This document shows, piece by piece, positions 26,901 to 36,434 of a stretch of 64,000 bases of DNA (positions are counted from its first letter, which is position 1; each line of letters opens with the position of its first letter). Origin of the DNA: Halococcus salsus (GTDB lineage: Archaea; Halobacteriota; Halobacteria; Halobacteriales; Halococcaceae); assembly GCF_009900715.1 (NCBI RefSeq), contig NZ_JAAAJC010000004.1, forward strand, positions 124,001 to 188,000. Direction: 5' to 3'. The translations under genes were made by a program, and so were the position numbers. The notes below the pieces were generated by a model that did no database searches, was not told the DNA's origin, and saw only the letters and a program-made list of their open reading frames with translations.

Positions 26901-27752
26901 TCAGTCGAGGTACTCGCCGATGAAGAGGTCGACGCCATCGCGGACCTCGTCGGGGATCGCCTCGCTCGCGGTGTTGATCGTGCCGTCGAGGGCGTGCTCG
27001 CAGTCGCAGTCGCGGTCGTCCGGCATCGTCTCAATCGCCTCCCGAACGACCTCGTTGATGTTGTCCTCGTTGACTTCGGCGTTCTCGAGCACCTCCTCCA
27101 GACTCACCTCGCTGTCGTCCTTCCAGACGTCGTAGTCCGTGACGCCGGCGAGGGTGGCGTAGCAGAGCTCGGCCTCGCGGGCGAGTTTGGCCTCGGGGAC
27201 GGTGGTCATGCCGACCATGTCCCAGCCCTGGGCGCGGTAGAACTCGCTCTCGGCCTTCGTCGAGAACTGCGGGCCCTCGATGCAAACGTAGGTCCCGCCC
27301 GCGTGTGCGCCGTCGTCGAGGACGTCGTCGGCGGCCCCGAGGAGGTGCTCGCTCATGTGCGGGCAGTAGGGCTCGGCGAAGCCCATGTGGACCACCATCC
27401 GCTCGTCGAAGAAGGTGCTCTGTCGGTGTTTCGTGCGGTCGAAGATCTGGTCGGGAACCACGAGGTTCTGCGGCGGGAGGTCCTCGCGGAGGCTGCCGAC
27501 CGCGTTGGTCGAGAGCACGCGTTCGGCACCCAGGTCCTTCAGGGCGTAGAGGTTCGCGCGGTAGGGGACCTCCGAGGGTGCGTGCTGGTGGTCGTGGCCG
27601 TGGCGCGCGAGGAAGGCGACCGCCTCGCCGTCGAGTTCGCCGATCGTGATCGGGCTAGATGGGGAACCGAAGGGCGTCCCGATGTGCTCGTCGTGGGCGT
27701 TGTCGAGGTCGAGCGCCTCGTAGATCCCGCTGCCGCCGATGAGGCCGATCAT
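26901..27752 (-). CDS. S-methyl-5'-thioadenosine phosphorylase / purine nucleoside phosphorylase
   Basis: The 283-residue protein belongs to the MTAP/PNP family. It contains IGLIGGSGIYEALDL at the start, the phosphate-binding FLARHGHDHQHAPSEVPYR region, and EGPQFSTKAESEFYR with DMVGMTTVPEAKLAREAE. The last shows the methylthioadenosine-type substrate pocket. It phosphorolyses methylthioadenosine or related nucleosides, releasing adenine or hypoxanthine. The ATG overlaps the stop of the phosphoribosyltransferase (ATGA), so base release and reuse are linked in one operon. A cysteine-pair insertion, DDRDCDCEHA, lies near the C-terminus. Confidence 0.9.
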   Translation of the reverse strand: MIGLIGGSGIYEALDLDNAHDEHIGTPFGSPSSPITIGELDGEAVAFLARHGHDHQHAPSEVPYRANLYALKDLGAERVLSTNAVGSLREDLPPQNLVVPDQIFDRTKHRQSTFFDERMVVHMGFAEPYCPHMSEHLLGAADDVLDDGAHAGGTYVCIEGPQFSTKAESEFYRAQGWDMVGMTTVPEAKLAREAELCYATLAGVTDYDVWKDDSEVSLEEVLENAEVNEDNINEVVREAIETMPDDRDCDCEHALDGTINTASEAIPDEVRDGVDLFIGEYLD

Positions 27753-28444
27753 GCCGCGGCCTCCGCGAGCCGCCACTCGTCGTCGCCGGCGGCTTCGACC
27801 ACCCCACGGCGCTCCATCTCGATCAGCACCTCGTCCATCCGGTTCGGTTGGGCGATCTCCATACTGATCCGGTCGATCTCGTGGTGTTCGGCCAGGAGAT
27901 GACGGATCTCGTCGAGCGAACGCGGCTCCGCACCCATCACGCGGGTCACGAGGTCGACCATGTCCTCGATGAAGTTCCAGGGGTAGACCACCCAGGTCCA
28001 CTCGTCGAGACGTTCGCCGACGAAGTCGGGTTCGAACTCGCTGGTGCCCAGCAACTGGAGCGTCGCGGTGCGGACGGCGTTGGGGTCGCGGTCGGTGACG
28101 TACTCGTGAGCACGCTCGATGGACCCACCCGTGTCGGCGATGTCGTCGATGATCAGGACGTCCTTGCCCTCGACACTCCCTTCGGGCATCGGATAGCGGA
28201 TCTCCGGCTCCCCGGTCTTCTGGGCGGTTCCCACGTAGTGTTCCATCTTGAGGCTCGTGAGGTCGTCGAGACCGAGGAAATCACAGAGACACCGCCCGGC
28301 GAACCAGCCGCCGCGCGCGAGCGCGACCACGACGTCGGGTTCGTACTCGGCGCGCTTGACCTGGTTCGCGACGGCCCGACACCGACCGTAGATATACTCC
28401 CAGTTGGTGATGGTGCACGTGAAGTCGTCGGGAAGCTCTGACAT
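27749..28444 (-). CDS. Purine phosphoribosyltransferase
   Basis: The 231-residue type I phosphoribosyltransferase has the PRPP motif VEGKDVLIIDDIADTGGS and an N-terminal VVVALARGGWFAGR loop, with a C-terminal helical tail containing RMDEVLIEMERRG. It probably transfers ribose phosphate to hypoxanthine, guanine or xanthine. It is first in an overlapping operon with the MTAP-like gene, which points to purine salvage. The protein is longer than typical Gpt (about 150), with the extra part at the C-terminus. The base specificity is inferred. Confidence 0.85.
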   Translation of the reverse strand: MSELPDDFTCTITNWEYIYGRCRAVANQVKRAEYEPDVVVALARGGWFAGRCLCDFLGLDDLTSLKMEHYVGTAQKTGEPEIRYPMPEGSVEGKDVLIIDDIADTGGSIERAHEYVTDRDPNAVRTATLQLLGTSEFEPDFVGERLDEWTWVVYPWNFIEDMVDLVTRVMGAEPRSLDEIRHLLAEHHEIDRISMEIAQPNRMDEVLIEMERRGVVEAAGDDEWRLAEAAA

Positions 28445-28682
28445 GGACTCTGACGGACGAACGCGGTCGGACGTGTTAAGTCGTTGTGTCTTCGGCGACC
28501 GAGGTCGTCGACCGTCCCGTCTCGGCCTCGACCTCGCTTCCCGGCACATGAACGCACAACGGTGATGCCGGTCCGTCGGTCACGACCGATACGTTCGAGA
28601 CCGAGCCGGTCGCGCCGCGCCGTATCGCGACCTCGCCAGCGAGCCGTCCCGCGTTCGGCCCCCTCTCGGGTTCGGAACCTTC

Positions 28683-28687
28683 TTTAT
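28683..28687 (+). promoter_or_regulatory. TATA-like box of ppsA
   Basis: TTTAT lies about 28 bases before the ATG at 28713. It gives a leaderless or very short-leader mRNA. Confidence 0.45.
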
Positions 28688-28712
28688 CGACGTCAGTGAG
28701 TAACGATCCACG

Positions 28713-31007
28713 ATGGCAGTACTCTGGCTCGACGCGGTCGGCAAGGACGACATCGACGCCGTCGGCGGCAAGGGGGCGTCGCTCGGCGAGCTCGCGGGGG
28801 CCGGCCTGCCCGTGCCACCGGCCTTCGTCGTCACGGCAGGGACGTATCGCTCGTTCATCGAGGAGACCGGCATCGACGACGACCTCTTCGCGGCGGTCGA
28901 CGTCGACTCCGACGATTCGAGCGCGCTCGCGGCGGCGGCCGAGCGCGCCGAGGAGCTCATCCTCGGGACCGAGATGCCCGAGGAGTTGAAAGAAGAGATC
29001 CTCGAAACCTACGGCGACCTCGACGGCGGGGAGTTCGAGGAGGCGTTCGTCGCCGTCCGGTCGTCGGCCACGGCGGAGGACCTCCCCGACGCCTCGTTCG
29101 CGGGGCAACAGGAGACCTTCCTCAACGTCACCCGCGACGACCTCGTCGAGCGGGTGAAGGAGTGCTGGGCCTCGCTGTTCACCCAGCGGGCGATCTACTA
29201 CCGCGAACAGCAGGGCTTCGAACACCGTGCCGTCGACATCGCCGTCGTCGTCCAGCGGATGGTCGACGCCGAGAAGAGCGGGGTCATGTTCACCTCACAC
29301 CCCTCGACCGGGGCACCCGAGGTCATCGTCGAGGCGGCCTGGGGGCTCGGCGAGGCGGTCGTCGCGGGCGAGGTCTCGCCCGACAACTACCGGATCGACC
29401 GCGAGACCAGCGACGTGGTCGAGACCACGATCGCCGACAAGAAGACGATGTGCGTCAAGGACCCCGAGACCGGCGAGACCGCGATGCAGCCGGTGCCCGA
29501 CGAGAAACGCGAGGCCCAGGTGCTCGACGACGACGAGATCGAGAGTCTGGTCGCGATCGGCGAGCAGGTCGAGGGCCACTACGGCGACCCCCAGGACGTG
29601 GAGTGGGCGATCATCGACGGCGAGGTGTTCATGCTCCAGTCCCGGCCGATCACGACCATCGCCGACTCCGGGGAGAGCCAGGCGGGCGTCGCCGACGGCA
29701 GCGGTGTCGCGACCCAGTCGGAGTCGAACGGCTCCGGGAGCGACGTCATCCTGACCGGGCTGGGTGCGAGCCCGGGGACCGCGAGCGGGGACGTGGCGGT
29801 CGTCAGCGAGCTCGACCAGCTCGACAAGGTGGGCGAAGGCGACGTGATCGTCACCGAGATGACGACCCCGGACATGGTGCCCGCGATGAAGCGCGCCGCC
29901 GGGATCGTCACCAACGAGGGCGGGATGACCTCCCACGCCGCGATCGTCTCGCGCGAGCTCGGGGTGCCCGCCGTCGTGGGCACCAGCACGGCCACCGACG
30001 AGCTCGAGGACGGCCGGCGGATCACGATCGACGGCGACAAGGGCACCATCCGTGAGGGCGCGGCCACCACCGACGAGCGCGACGCGGTCGAGGAGGTCCG
30101 CCCGCAGGCCCCCGTCAAACCGATGACCGCGACCGAGGTGAAGGTCAACGTCTCGATCCCCGAGGCCGCCGAACGCGCCGCCGCGACGGGTGCCGACGGG
30201 GTGGGGCTGCTCCGGATGGAACACATGATCCTCTCGACGGGCAAGACCCCCGAGAAGTACATCAACGACCACGGTGAGGACGCCTACATCGAGGAGATCG
30301 TCCAGGGGATCCAGGGCGTGGCCGACGAGTTCTACCCCCGCCCCGTCCGGGTTCGAACCCTCGATGCGCCCACCGACGAGTTCCGACAGCTGGAGGGCGG
30401 CGACGACGAGCCCAACGAACACAACCCGATGCTCGGCTATCGCGGCATCCGCCGGAGCCTCGACCGGCCCGACGTCTTCGTCCACGAGCTCGAAGCCTTC
30501 CGCCGGCTCTACGGTATGGGCTACGACAACGTCGAAGTGATGTTCCCGCTCGTCAACGACGTCGAGGACGTGATCCGGGGGCGAAACCTGCTCGAAGAGG
30601 TGGGTATCGACCCCGAGAAGCGGTCGTGGGGTGTGATGGTCGAGACGCCGGCGAGCGCGCTCTGCATCGAGCAGATGGCCGACGCGGGCATCGACTTCGC
30701 CTCGTTCGGTACCAACGACCTCACGCAGTACACCCTCGCGGTGGACCGCAACAACGGCCAGGTCGCCGACCGGTTCGACGAACTCCATCCGGCGGTGCTC
30801 GAACTCATCGGCCAGACGATCGCGACCTGTCGCGAGCACGACGTCTCGACCAGTATCTGTGGACAGGCCGGCTCGAAACCACAGATGGTGAAGTTCCTCG
30901 TCAACGAGGGCGTCTCGTCGATCTCCGCGAACATCGACGCCGTCCGCGACGTCCAGCACGAGGTCAAGCGCGTCGAGCAGAAGCTCGTTCTCGACACCGT
31001 CCGATAG
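28713..31007 (+). CDS. ppsA: Phosphoenolpyruvate synthase
   Basis: The 764-residue protein has the N-terminal ATP-grasp domain (GGKGASLGELAGAGLPVPPAF near residue 17, written in two halves here: GGKGASLGEL and AGLPVPPAF). The phosphohistidine swivel loop is GGMTSHAAIVSRELG near residue 405. The C-terminal PEP/pyruvate barrel includes MLGYRGIRRSL, FGTNDLTQYTLAVDR and the catalytic Cys region SICGQAGS. It converts pyruvate and ATP to PEP, AMP and phosphate for gluconeogenesis. A Ser/Gly-rich linker (about 325-350) joins the ATP-grasp and swivel domains. It stands alone, divergent from the purine salvage operon. Confidence 0.96.
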   Translation: MAVLWLDAVGKDDIDAVGGKGASLGELAGAGLPVPPAFVVTAGTYRSFIEETGIDDDLFAAVDVDSDDSSALAAAAERAEELILGTEMPEELKEEILETYGDLDGGEFEEAFVAVRSSATAEDLPDASFAGQQETFLNVTRDDLVERVKECWASLFTQRAIYYREQQGFEHRAVDIAVVVQRMVDAEKSGVMFTSHPSTGAPEVIVEAAWGLGEAVVAGEVSPDNYRIDRETSDVVETTIADKKTMCVKDPETGETAMQPVPDEKREAQVLDDDEIESLVAIGEQVEGHYGDPQDVEWAIIDGEVFMLQSRPITTIADSGESQAGVADGSGVATQSESNGSGSDVILTGLGASPGTASGDVAVVSELDQLDKVGEGDVIVTEMTTPDMVPAMKRAAGIVTNEGGMTSHAAIVSRELGVPAVVGTSTATDELEDGRRITIDGDKGTIREGAATTDERDAVEEVRPQAPVKPMTATEVKVNVSIPEAAERAAATGADGVGLLRMEHMILSTGKTPEKYINDHGEDAYIEEIVQGIQGVADEFYPRPVRVRTLDAPTDEFRQLEGGDDEPNEHNPMLGYRGIRRSLDRPDVFVHELEAFRRLYGMGYDNVEVMFPLVNDVEDVIRGRNLLEEVGIDPEKRSWGVMVETPASALCIEQMADAGIDFASFGTNDLTQYTLAVDRNNGQVADRFDELHPAVLELIGQTIATCREHDVSTSICGQAGSKPQMVKFLVNEGVSSISANIDAVRDVQHEVKRVEQKLVLDTVR

Positions 31008-31101
31008 ACCGACCCCGCGGCTCGTGCGGTTCCGCGATCCGTGAGCGCACGTTCCGCCTCGGAACACCACACTTAGGTGCGACAGATACCCAGAGTCGCC
31101 C

Positions 31102-31674
31102 GTGACGTACCTCCCGCCGGTCGTCCTGCCGATTCTCGCTGGACACGTCCTCCAGTTCGGTGGTCTCGAACACGCGGTCGAGACCGCCTCGGGGCCGTTC
31201 GGGTTGGTGATCGTCGCGGTCTACTCGTTTCTCATCGCGATCGCCCTGCCGCTGCCGAGCGAGGTCGTCCTCCTCGCGGCCCAGTCGGGGCTCGGGTTCG
31301 GCTTCTCGGGCACCGTCGACCTCGCCATCGTGATCGTCGTGAGCGGGCTCGGCAAGGCCGCCGGCAGCGTCGCCGCCTTCGCGCTCGGTCAGGAGGCAAA
31401 ACGCCAGTCCGGTCCGGTCATCGACCGGCTCCGGGAGTCGCGCTTCGACATCGTGGAGTGGTCCGAGCGCCGGACGGTCGAACTCGCCAGACAGTACGGC
31501 TACCTCGGGCTCGCGCTCGCGCTCTGTGTCCCCTTCTTTCCGGACACGATCTCGATCTACGCCTTCACCGTGCTCGAGGAGGACTACGCGAAGTTCGCGG
31601 CCGCGACCTTCGTCGGCAGCGTGGGCCGGCTGCTTGTGGTCGCGGGCGTGCTCGCACCGTTCTTCTCGCTGTGA
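31102..31674 (+). CDS. VTT (DedA/YqaA-type) membrane protein
   Basis: The 190-residue protein starts at a GTG and has four to five helices with the SNARE-associated (VTT) pattern: LIAIALPLPSEVVLLAAQ, the glycine-rich SGLGKAAGSVAAFALGQEAK, and PFFPDTISIYAF with FVGSVGRLLVVAG near the C-terminus. VTT proteins move or scramble lipids, or influence membrane homeostasis. A CTTAGG box lies about 28 bases upstream. No adjacent partner is visible. Confidence 0.82.
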   Translation: MTYLPPVVLPILAGHVLQFGGLEHAVETASGPFGLVIVAVYSFLIAIALPLPSEVVLLAAQSGLGFGFSGTVDLAIVIVVSGLGKAAGSVAAFALGQEAKRQSGPVIDRLRESRFDIVEWSERRTVELARQYGYLGLALALCVPFFPDTISIYAFTVLEEDYAKFAAATFVGSVGRLLVVAGVLAPFFSL

Positions 31675-31819
31675 AGCCTCCATCCCCTTCTCGCCGTGAA
31701 ACCCCGCTTCGTCCGTCCGTTCTCACGCCGATTCGGCGGACGGGGGTAGCGGGCGAACACGGGTCCCCCGGGGACGCGCGTATCGCAACCCGGATTAGGG
31801 CATCGGCACTCGTTCCCCT

Positions 31820-32020
31820 ATGGCCGATGGTGAGCACACTCGAACACTCGGCGTCGTCTCACTCGGTATCGCCCTGCTCCTCTTCGGCGGCGCGTCGTTC
31901 TTCCTGTTCCTGTATCCGGTCGAACCGCTCACGCCGTTCGTCTACGCGATCACCGCGGTGCTGTCCGTCGGCGGGGCCGGCTTCCTCGTTACCGGTCTCC
32001 GCCGGATCGTTTCCGGATGA
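31820..32020 (+). CDS. Small two-helix membrane protein
   Basis: The 66-residue protein has two hydrophobic helices (about residues 11-31 and 40-60) joined by a PVEPLT turn, and short charged ends. No family is recognised. It stands alone between the VTT gene and the repeat protein, with a leader of about 145 bases that holds no other gene. Coding is supported by the compact amphipathic pattern and haloarchaeal codon use. Confidence 0.65.
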   Translation: MADGEHTRTLGVVSLGIALLLFGGASFFLFLYPVEPLTPFVYAITAVLSVGGAGFLVTGLRRIVSG

Positions 32021-32107
32021 GGGATCGAGCGATGTGGCTCTCCAGCCAGGCGACCGAGCGGTGCGGGTTCGTCGCCGCGGGACCGGCCGACCGACTCCAT
32101 CTCCGAG

Positions 32108-32647
32108 TCAGTTCGACCCGCTGTCCTCGCGCTCGTCGTCCTCGTCGGTCAGTTCGCTGATCTTCCCCTCGACCTCGTCCTCGCGCGGTCGCCGGTCGAT
32201 GCGCTCGTTCACTTCCTCGACCCGCTTCGTGACCTCGCCGACCTCCTCTGAGACCGTCTCCTCGACCCGCTGGTCGACTTCCTCCGAAACTGTCTCTTCG
32301 ACCCGTCGGTCGACTTCTTCCGAAACCGTCTCTTCGACTCGTCGGTCGACTTCCTCCGAAACCGTCTCCTCGACCCGTCGGTCGACCTCTTCCGAGACCG
32401 TCTCCTCGAATCGCTGACCGACCTCCTCCGAGACCGTCTCTTCGACCTGCTCGTCGACCTCCCCGGTCATCCAGTACGGGTCGAACCGGGCCATCTTCCA
32501 CCCGACGTGGATCGCATAGGAGACGAGCACGCCCAGTCCGAACGCGACACCGACGCCGGTGCCGACCGTGAGGATCAGGGCTATCGCGGCGAAGATCAGC
32601 ACGCCGTAGGTGAGGTCCACGATCGAATCGACGCGATTCGGGTTCAT
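32108..32647 (-). CDS. Membrane-anchored protein with six 12-residue repeats
   Basis: About 179 residues from the ATG at 32647; a GTG two codons earlier is also in frame. Two hydrophobic helices (about residues 10-50) are followed by an acidic helical tail in which six exact-length 12-residue units repeat. Their common form is VDRRVEETVSEE, with variants VDEQ, VGQRF and VDQR. Charge alternates so the repeat can form a long surface-charged coiled coil pointing into the cytoplasm or outward. The gene is not in an obvious operon. Function is unknown. Confidence 0.75.
   Translation of the reverse strand: MNPNRVDSIVDLTYGVLIFAAIALILTVGTGVGVAFGLGVLVSYAIHVGWKMARFDPYWMTGEVDEQVEETVSEEVGQRFEETVSEEVDRRVEETVSEEVDRRVEETVSEEVDRRVEETVSEEVDQRVEETVSEEVGEVTKRVEEVNERIDRRPREDEVEGKISELTDEDDEREDSGSN
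32243..32458. repeat. Six in-frame 36-base tandem repeats
   Basis: Six consecutive 36-base units encode VDRRVEETVSEE-type repeats with synonymous and a few conservative changes, so they are coding repeats that expanded by duplication. Unit number may vary between strains. Confidence 0.75.
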
Positions 32648-32787
32648 AGACACACTATGAACGGTTGCAGGGATAGGTGTACCGTGAACCGCCCGACATC
32701 GGTTCCCGGGCCGCCGGATCCACGGTCCGGTGGCGAGGATCTCGAACTACGCCGAGCGGGAACGATCGTCGGTCGACGAGCGCACCG

Positions 32788-32794
32788 TTATAAG
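32788..32794 (+). promoter_or_regulatory. TATA box of the second PiT gene
   Basis: GTTATAA lies 24-30 bases before the ATG at 32818, the spacing of a leaderless promoter. Confidence 0.55.
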
Positions 32795-32817
32795 CTGGAC
32801 TCGCCTCTTCATAGACT

Positions 32818-33990
32818 ATGGTCGAACCTCTTCTGGTGGTTGGTCTCGTCGTCGCGCTCTTCGTCGGCTACAACATCGGCGGTGCGAACACCGGCCCAGC
32901 GTTCGGTCCGGCCGTCGGTGCGGGGGTGCTCTCGAAGGTCGCCGCGGCGGCGCTGATGTCGGTCTTCTTCTTCCTCGGCGCGTGGACCGTCGGTCGACGG
33001 GTCGTGGACACCCTGGGTCAGGACCTCCTGACCGACCCCGGGGTCTTCACGATCGAGACCAGCATCGTGGTGTTGTTCTTCATCGGCGGCGCGCTGTTCG
33101 TCGGGAACTACTCCGGGGCCCCCGCCTCGACGTCGATGACGGCCGTCGGGGCGATCGCCGGACTCGGGATCGCAACGAACGAACTCGACTGGGCCGTGAT
33201 GGGCGAGATAGCGGTCTGGTGGATCGTCGCCCCGCTCGTGGGGTTCTGGACCTCGATGGTGGTCGGTCGGTACTTCTATCCCAGGATCAACAGCTGGATC
33301 GCGGTCACGACGACCGAGGGGGCCCTGCTCGAACTCGATCGGTCGGGGACGGTCCCGGTGCCACGGCGGGGGACGAACACCACCGTCCGGGAGCTGGCGG
33401 GCACGGTCGTCGTCGTCGCCATCGCGTGTGTCATGGCGTTCTCGGCGGGGACGTCGAACATGGCGAACGCGGTCGCGCCGCTGTACGGGGCCGGCGTCGC
33501 GCTGGACCCGTTGATGGTACTCGGCGGTGTCGCGGTCACCATCGGGGCGTTCACGATCGCCCGCCGAACGCTCGACACGCTCGGCAACGACATCACGACG
33601 CTCCCGCTGACCGCGGCCATCGTCGTCGCGGTGATCTCCTCGGGTATCGTGATCGGTCTCTCCGCGATCGGCATCCCCGCCTCGTTCGTCATCATCGCGA
33701 CGATGTCGATCGTCGGGCTGGGCTGGGGACGAGCGACCCGCACCGTCGCCGTCTCGGAGGTTCGCCGCGAGCGGACGCCACCGCTCTCGGTGGACGCGCT
33801 GGCCGTCGACGAGCCGGGCGAGGACGCCCCCGCGATCGGCGAGGAGGAACCAGAGCGAGTCGCGAAAGCCGGCGAACTGTTCGACCCCGGCACGACCGGC
33901 CGGGTGATCGTGATGCAGAACGTCGTCCCGGTGCTCTCGACGATCGGTGCCTACGCCACGTTCCGGGTGGCCTTCGAGTTCTGGTGGTGA
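32818..33990 (+). CDS. Inorganic phosphate transporter, PiT family (second copy)
   Basis: The 390-residue protein carries the duplicated PiT motif GYNIGGANTGPAFGPAVGAG near residues 17-36 and a second copy, FSAGTSNMANAVAPLYGAG, near 205. Ten or so helices surround a central cytoplasmic loop, and a charged insertion of about 45 residues follows helix 9 (about 310-355). Its motif is closer to the standard GAND form than that of the copy at 2053-3240. The leaderless start and single-gene layout suggest independent regulation, perhaps at a different phosphate level. Confidence 0.88.
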   Translation: MVEPLLVVGLVVALFVGYNIGGANTGPAFGPAVGAGVLSKVAAAALMSVFFFLGAWTVGRRVVDTLGQDLLTDPGVFTIETSIVVLFFIGGALFVGNYSGAPASTSMTAVGAIAGLGIATNELDWAVMGEIAVWWIVAPLVGFWTSMVVGRYFYPRINSWIAVTTTEGALLELDRSGTVPVPRRGTNTTVRELAGTVVVVAIACVMAFSAGTSNMANAVAPLYGAGVALDPLMVLGGVAVTIGAFTIARRTLDTLGNDITTLPLTAAIVVAVISSGIVIGLSAIGIPASFVIIATMSIVGLGWGRATRTVAVSEVRRERTPPLSVDALAVDEPGEDAPAIGEEEPERVAKAGELFDPGTTGRVIVMQNVVPVLSTIGAYATFRVAFEFWW

Positions 33991-34280
33991 CCGGGTCTCG
34001 GGGCCCGCTCGCGTACGCGAGGGGCGGACCACCTACCCTTATCCGTCCAGCGCGACGAGTGCCCGTCGTGAAACCGGTGTTCCAGTTCGGTATGCGCACG
34101 ACGGTCTGGAGCGCCGGGTGGAGTCGGCCCTCGCCGCCGGTTCGGTAGCACGGACCGGCCACCGGGGCGGTGAACCGCGGCGCGTCTCCCGTATCGTTTT
34201 CGACCACCAGTCACCACACCCATGAAACCAACGAAACCCAAAACGCCGGGCTTTAGGCCCGCATCGAGGTATCGACACGT

Positions 34281-36356
34281 ATGAGCCACGAGACGTTCCC
34301 CACCGACCACCCCGCGGTGGTCACCTGCGGGTTGCCCTACGCCAACGGCGACCTCCACGTCGGCCACCTCCGAACCTACGTCGGCGGCGACGCGCTGGCG
34401 CGCTCGCTCCGCAAACTCGGCCAGGAGACCGCGTTCGTCTCCGGATCGGACATGCACGGCACCCCCGTCGCGGTCAACGCCTGGGAGGAGGGCGTCAGCC
34501 CCGAGGAGTTCGCGCTCCGGCACCACGAGAAGTATCAAGAAACCTTCCCGAAGTTCGACATCGAGTTCGACAATTACGGTCACACCCGTGAGGAGACCAA
34601 CGTCGAACTCACCCAGGCGTTCGTCGGCGAACTCGACGAGGGCGGCCACATCTACGAACAGGAGATCGAGGTCGCATGGGACCCCGAGGCCGACCAGCCC
34701 CTGCCCGACCGGTACGTCGAGGGGACCTGCCCGTACTGCGGCGAGCACGCCCGCGGCGACGAGTGCGACGAGGGCTGTGGCCGCCACCTCGAACCCGGCG
34801 AGATCGAGGACCCGACCAGCGTGGTCACGGGGAACCCCGCCGAGTACCGCACCCGCGAACACGAGTTCCTCCGGCTCTCGGACTTCCAGGACTATCTCAC
34901 CGAGTTCATCGACCGACTGGAAGGCACCGCGAACGCGAGGAACCAGCCCCGCGAGTGGATCGAGGGCGAACTCCAGGACTGGTGTATCACGCGCGACCTC
35001 GACTGGGGGATCGAGTACCCCGGCAAGGAGGAGCTCGTGCTCTACGTCTGGGTGGATGCCCCGGTCGAGTACGTGTCGAGCACGAAGGCCTACTCCGAAC
35101 GCGTCGGACGGGAGGAGTTCGACTGGGAGGAACCCTGGCAGGAGGAGGGCGAGCTCGTCCACGTCATCGGCCGCGACATCATCCAGCACCACACCGTCTT
35201 CTGGCCCTCGATGCTCCACGGCGTCGACTACAACGAACCCCGCGCGGTGCTCGCGAGCGGGTTCGTCAACCTCGACGGTAAGGGGTTCTCGACCAGCCGA
35301 GATCGCGCGGTCTGGGTCGACGACTATCTGGACGAAGGGTTCGACCCCGACCTCTATCGGTACTACATCGCCACCGGCAGCGGCTTCCAACAGGACATCG
35401 ACTTCTCGTGGGAGCGCTTCGCCGAGCGGGTCAACGGCGAGCTCGTCGGCACGGTCGGGAACTTCCTCTATCGGTCGCTGCTGTTCGCCCACCGTAACTA
35501 CGACGGGACGCCCGACGCCGACGTCTCCGCGGAAGTCGAGGACCGCATCGAGGACGCCATCGAGGACTTCCGGGCGGGCGTCAACAACTACTCGGTCAGG
35601 GCGGTCGGGCAGTCGGCCGTCAAACTCGCCCAGTTCGGCAACGAGTACATCCAGGGCCACGAGCCGTGGAACCTCGACGACCCCGAACGAGCCGACGTGA
35701 TCCGCGACTGTGTCCAGATCGCGAAGGCCGTCGTGGTGCTTTCGGAGCCGATCATGCCCGGCACCGCCGAACGGCTCTGGGACCAGCTCGACGAGTCGGG
35801 CTCCGTCCACGAGGTCGGCGTCGGGGCGGCGCTCGACGCGCCCTCCGAAACCTTCGACGCACCCACAGAACCGTTCGAGGGGATCGACGACGACCGTGTC
35901 GCCGAACTCAACGAGCGTTTGGAAGCCCAGATCGCGGCGGCCAGCGAGAGTTCGGACACGACGGATGCCAACGAATCGGCGGACGAGGAGACATCCGACG
36001 ACGAATCGGAGGACATCGCTATCGAACCGCTCGCCGACGACCGGATCGGGTTCGAGGCGTTCGGCGAACTCGACGTTCGAGTGGGCGAGGTCGAGCACGC
36101 CGAGGGGATCGAGGGCGCGGACGACCTCGCACGGCTGGAGGTGGATCTGGGTGCCGAGACCCGCCAGATCGTCGCGGGCATCAAACAGCTCCACGACCTC
36201 GACGCGCTGCCCGGAACCCGGGTGGTGGTGCTCGCGAACATCGAGAAGGCCGAACTGTTCGGTGTCGAGAGCAACGGCATGGTCCTCGCGGCGGGCGAGG
36301 ACGCGGACCTGCTCACCACCCACGCCGACAGCCCGCCGGGGACGAAGATCCGGTAG
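34281..36356 (+). CDS. metG: Methionine--tRNA ligase
   Basis: The 691-residue class I synthetase has the HIGH-like motif YANGDLHVGHLRTY near residue 20, a zinc knuckle CPYCGEHARGDECDEGC near 150, and the KMSKS-like motif GKGFSTS near 335. After the helical anticodon domain, an acidic linker of about 35 residues leads to a C-terminal OB-fold tRNA-binding domain (about 585-691; FGELDVRVGEVEHAEGIEG, VAGIKQL). It charges tRNA-Met for translation. A weak CTTTAGG box lies 30 bases upstream. Confidence 0.96.
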   Translation: MSHETFPTDHPAVVTCGLPYANGDLHVGHLRTYVGGDALARSLRKLGQETAFVSGSDMHGTPVAVNAWEEGVSPEEFALRHHEKYQETFPKFDIEFDNYGHTREETNVELTQAFVGELDEGGHIYEQEIEVAWDPEADQPLPDRYVEGTCPYCGEHARGDECDEGCGRHLEPGEIEDPTSVVTGNPAEYRTREHEFLRLSDFQDYLTEFIDRLEGTANARNQPREWIEGELQDWCITRDLDWGIEYPGKEELVLYVWVDAPVEYVSSTKAYSERVGREEFDWEEPWQEEGELVHVIGRDIIQHHTVFWPSMLHGVDYNEPRAVLASGFVNLDGKGFSTSRDRAVWVDDYLDEGFDPDLYRYYIATGSGFQQDIDFSWERFAERVNGELVGTVGNFLYRSLLFAHRNYDGTPDADVSAEVEDRIEDAIEDFRAGVNNYSVRAVGQSAVKLAQFGNEYIQGHEPWNLDDPERADVIRDCVQIAKAVVVLSEPIMPGTAERLWDQLDESGSVHEVGVGAALDAPSETFDAPTEPFEGIDDDRVAELNERLEAQIAAASESSDTTDANESADEETSDDESEDIAIEPLADDRIGFEAFGELDVRVGEVEHAEGIEGADDLARLEVDLGAETRQIVAGIKQLHDLDALPGTRVVVLANIEKAELFGVESNGMVLAAGEDADLLTTHADSPPGTKIR

Positions 36357-36434
36357 TCGGGTCGGACCGACGGTCTCCGGAGGGATGTCGGGCGAGGGCG
36401 GTACGCACTTCCGTTTCGGGTTCGTAGCCGAGCC

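Noticed and set aside
32243-32458. Tandem repeats as a CRISPR array
   Set aside because: Units are exactly 36 bases with no spacers between them and are in frame inside one protein, so they are coding repeats.
34059-34148. A 29-codon GTG ORF after the second PiT gene
   Set aside because: A TATA-like stretch lies just upstream, but the peptide is Pro/Trp/Arg-rich, the box-to-start distance is too short, and no conserved pattern is visible.
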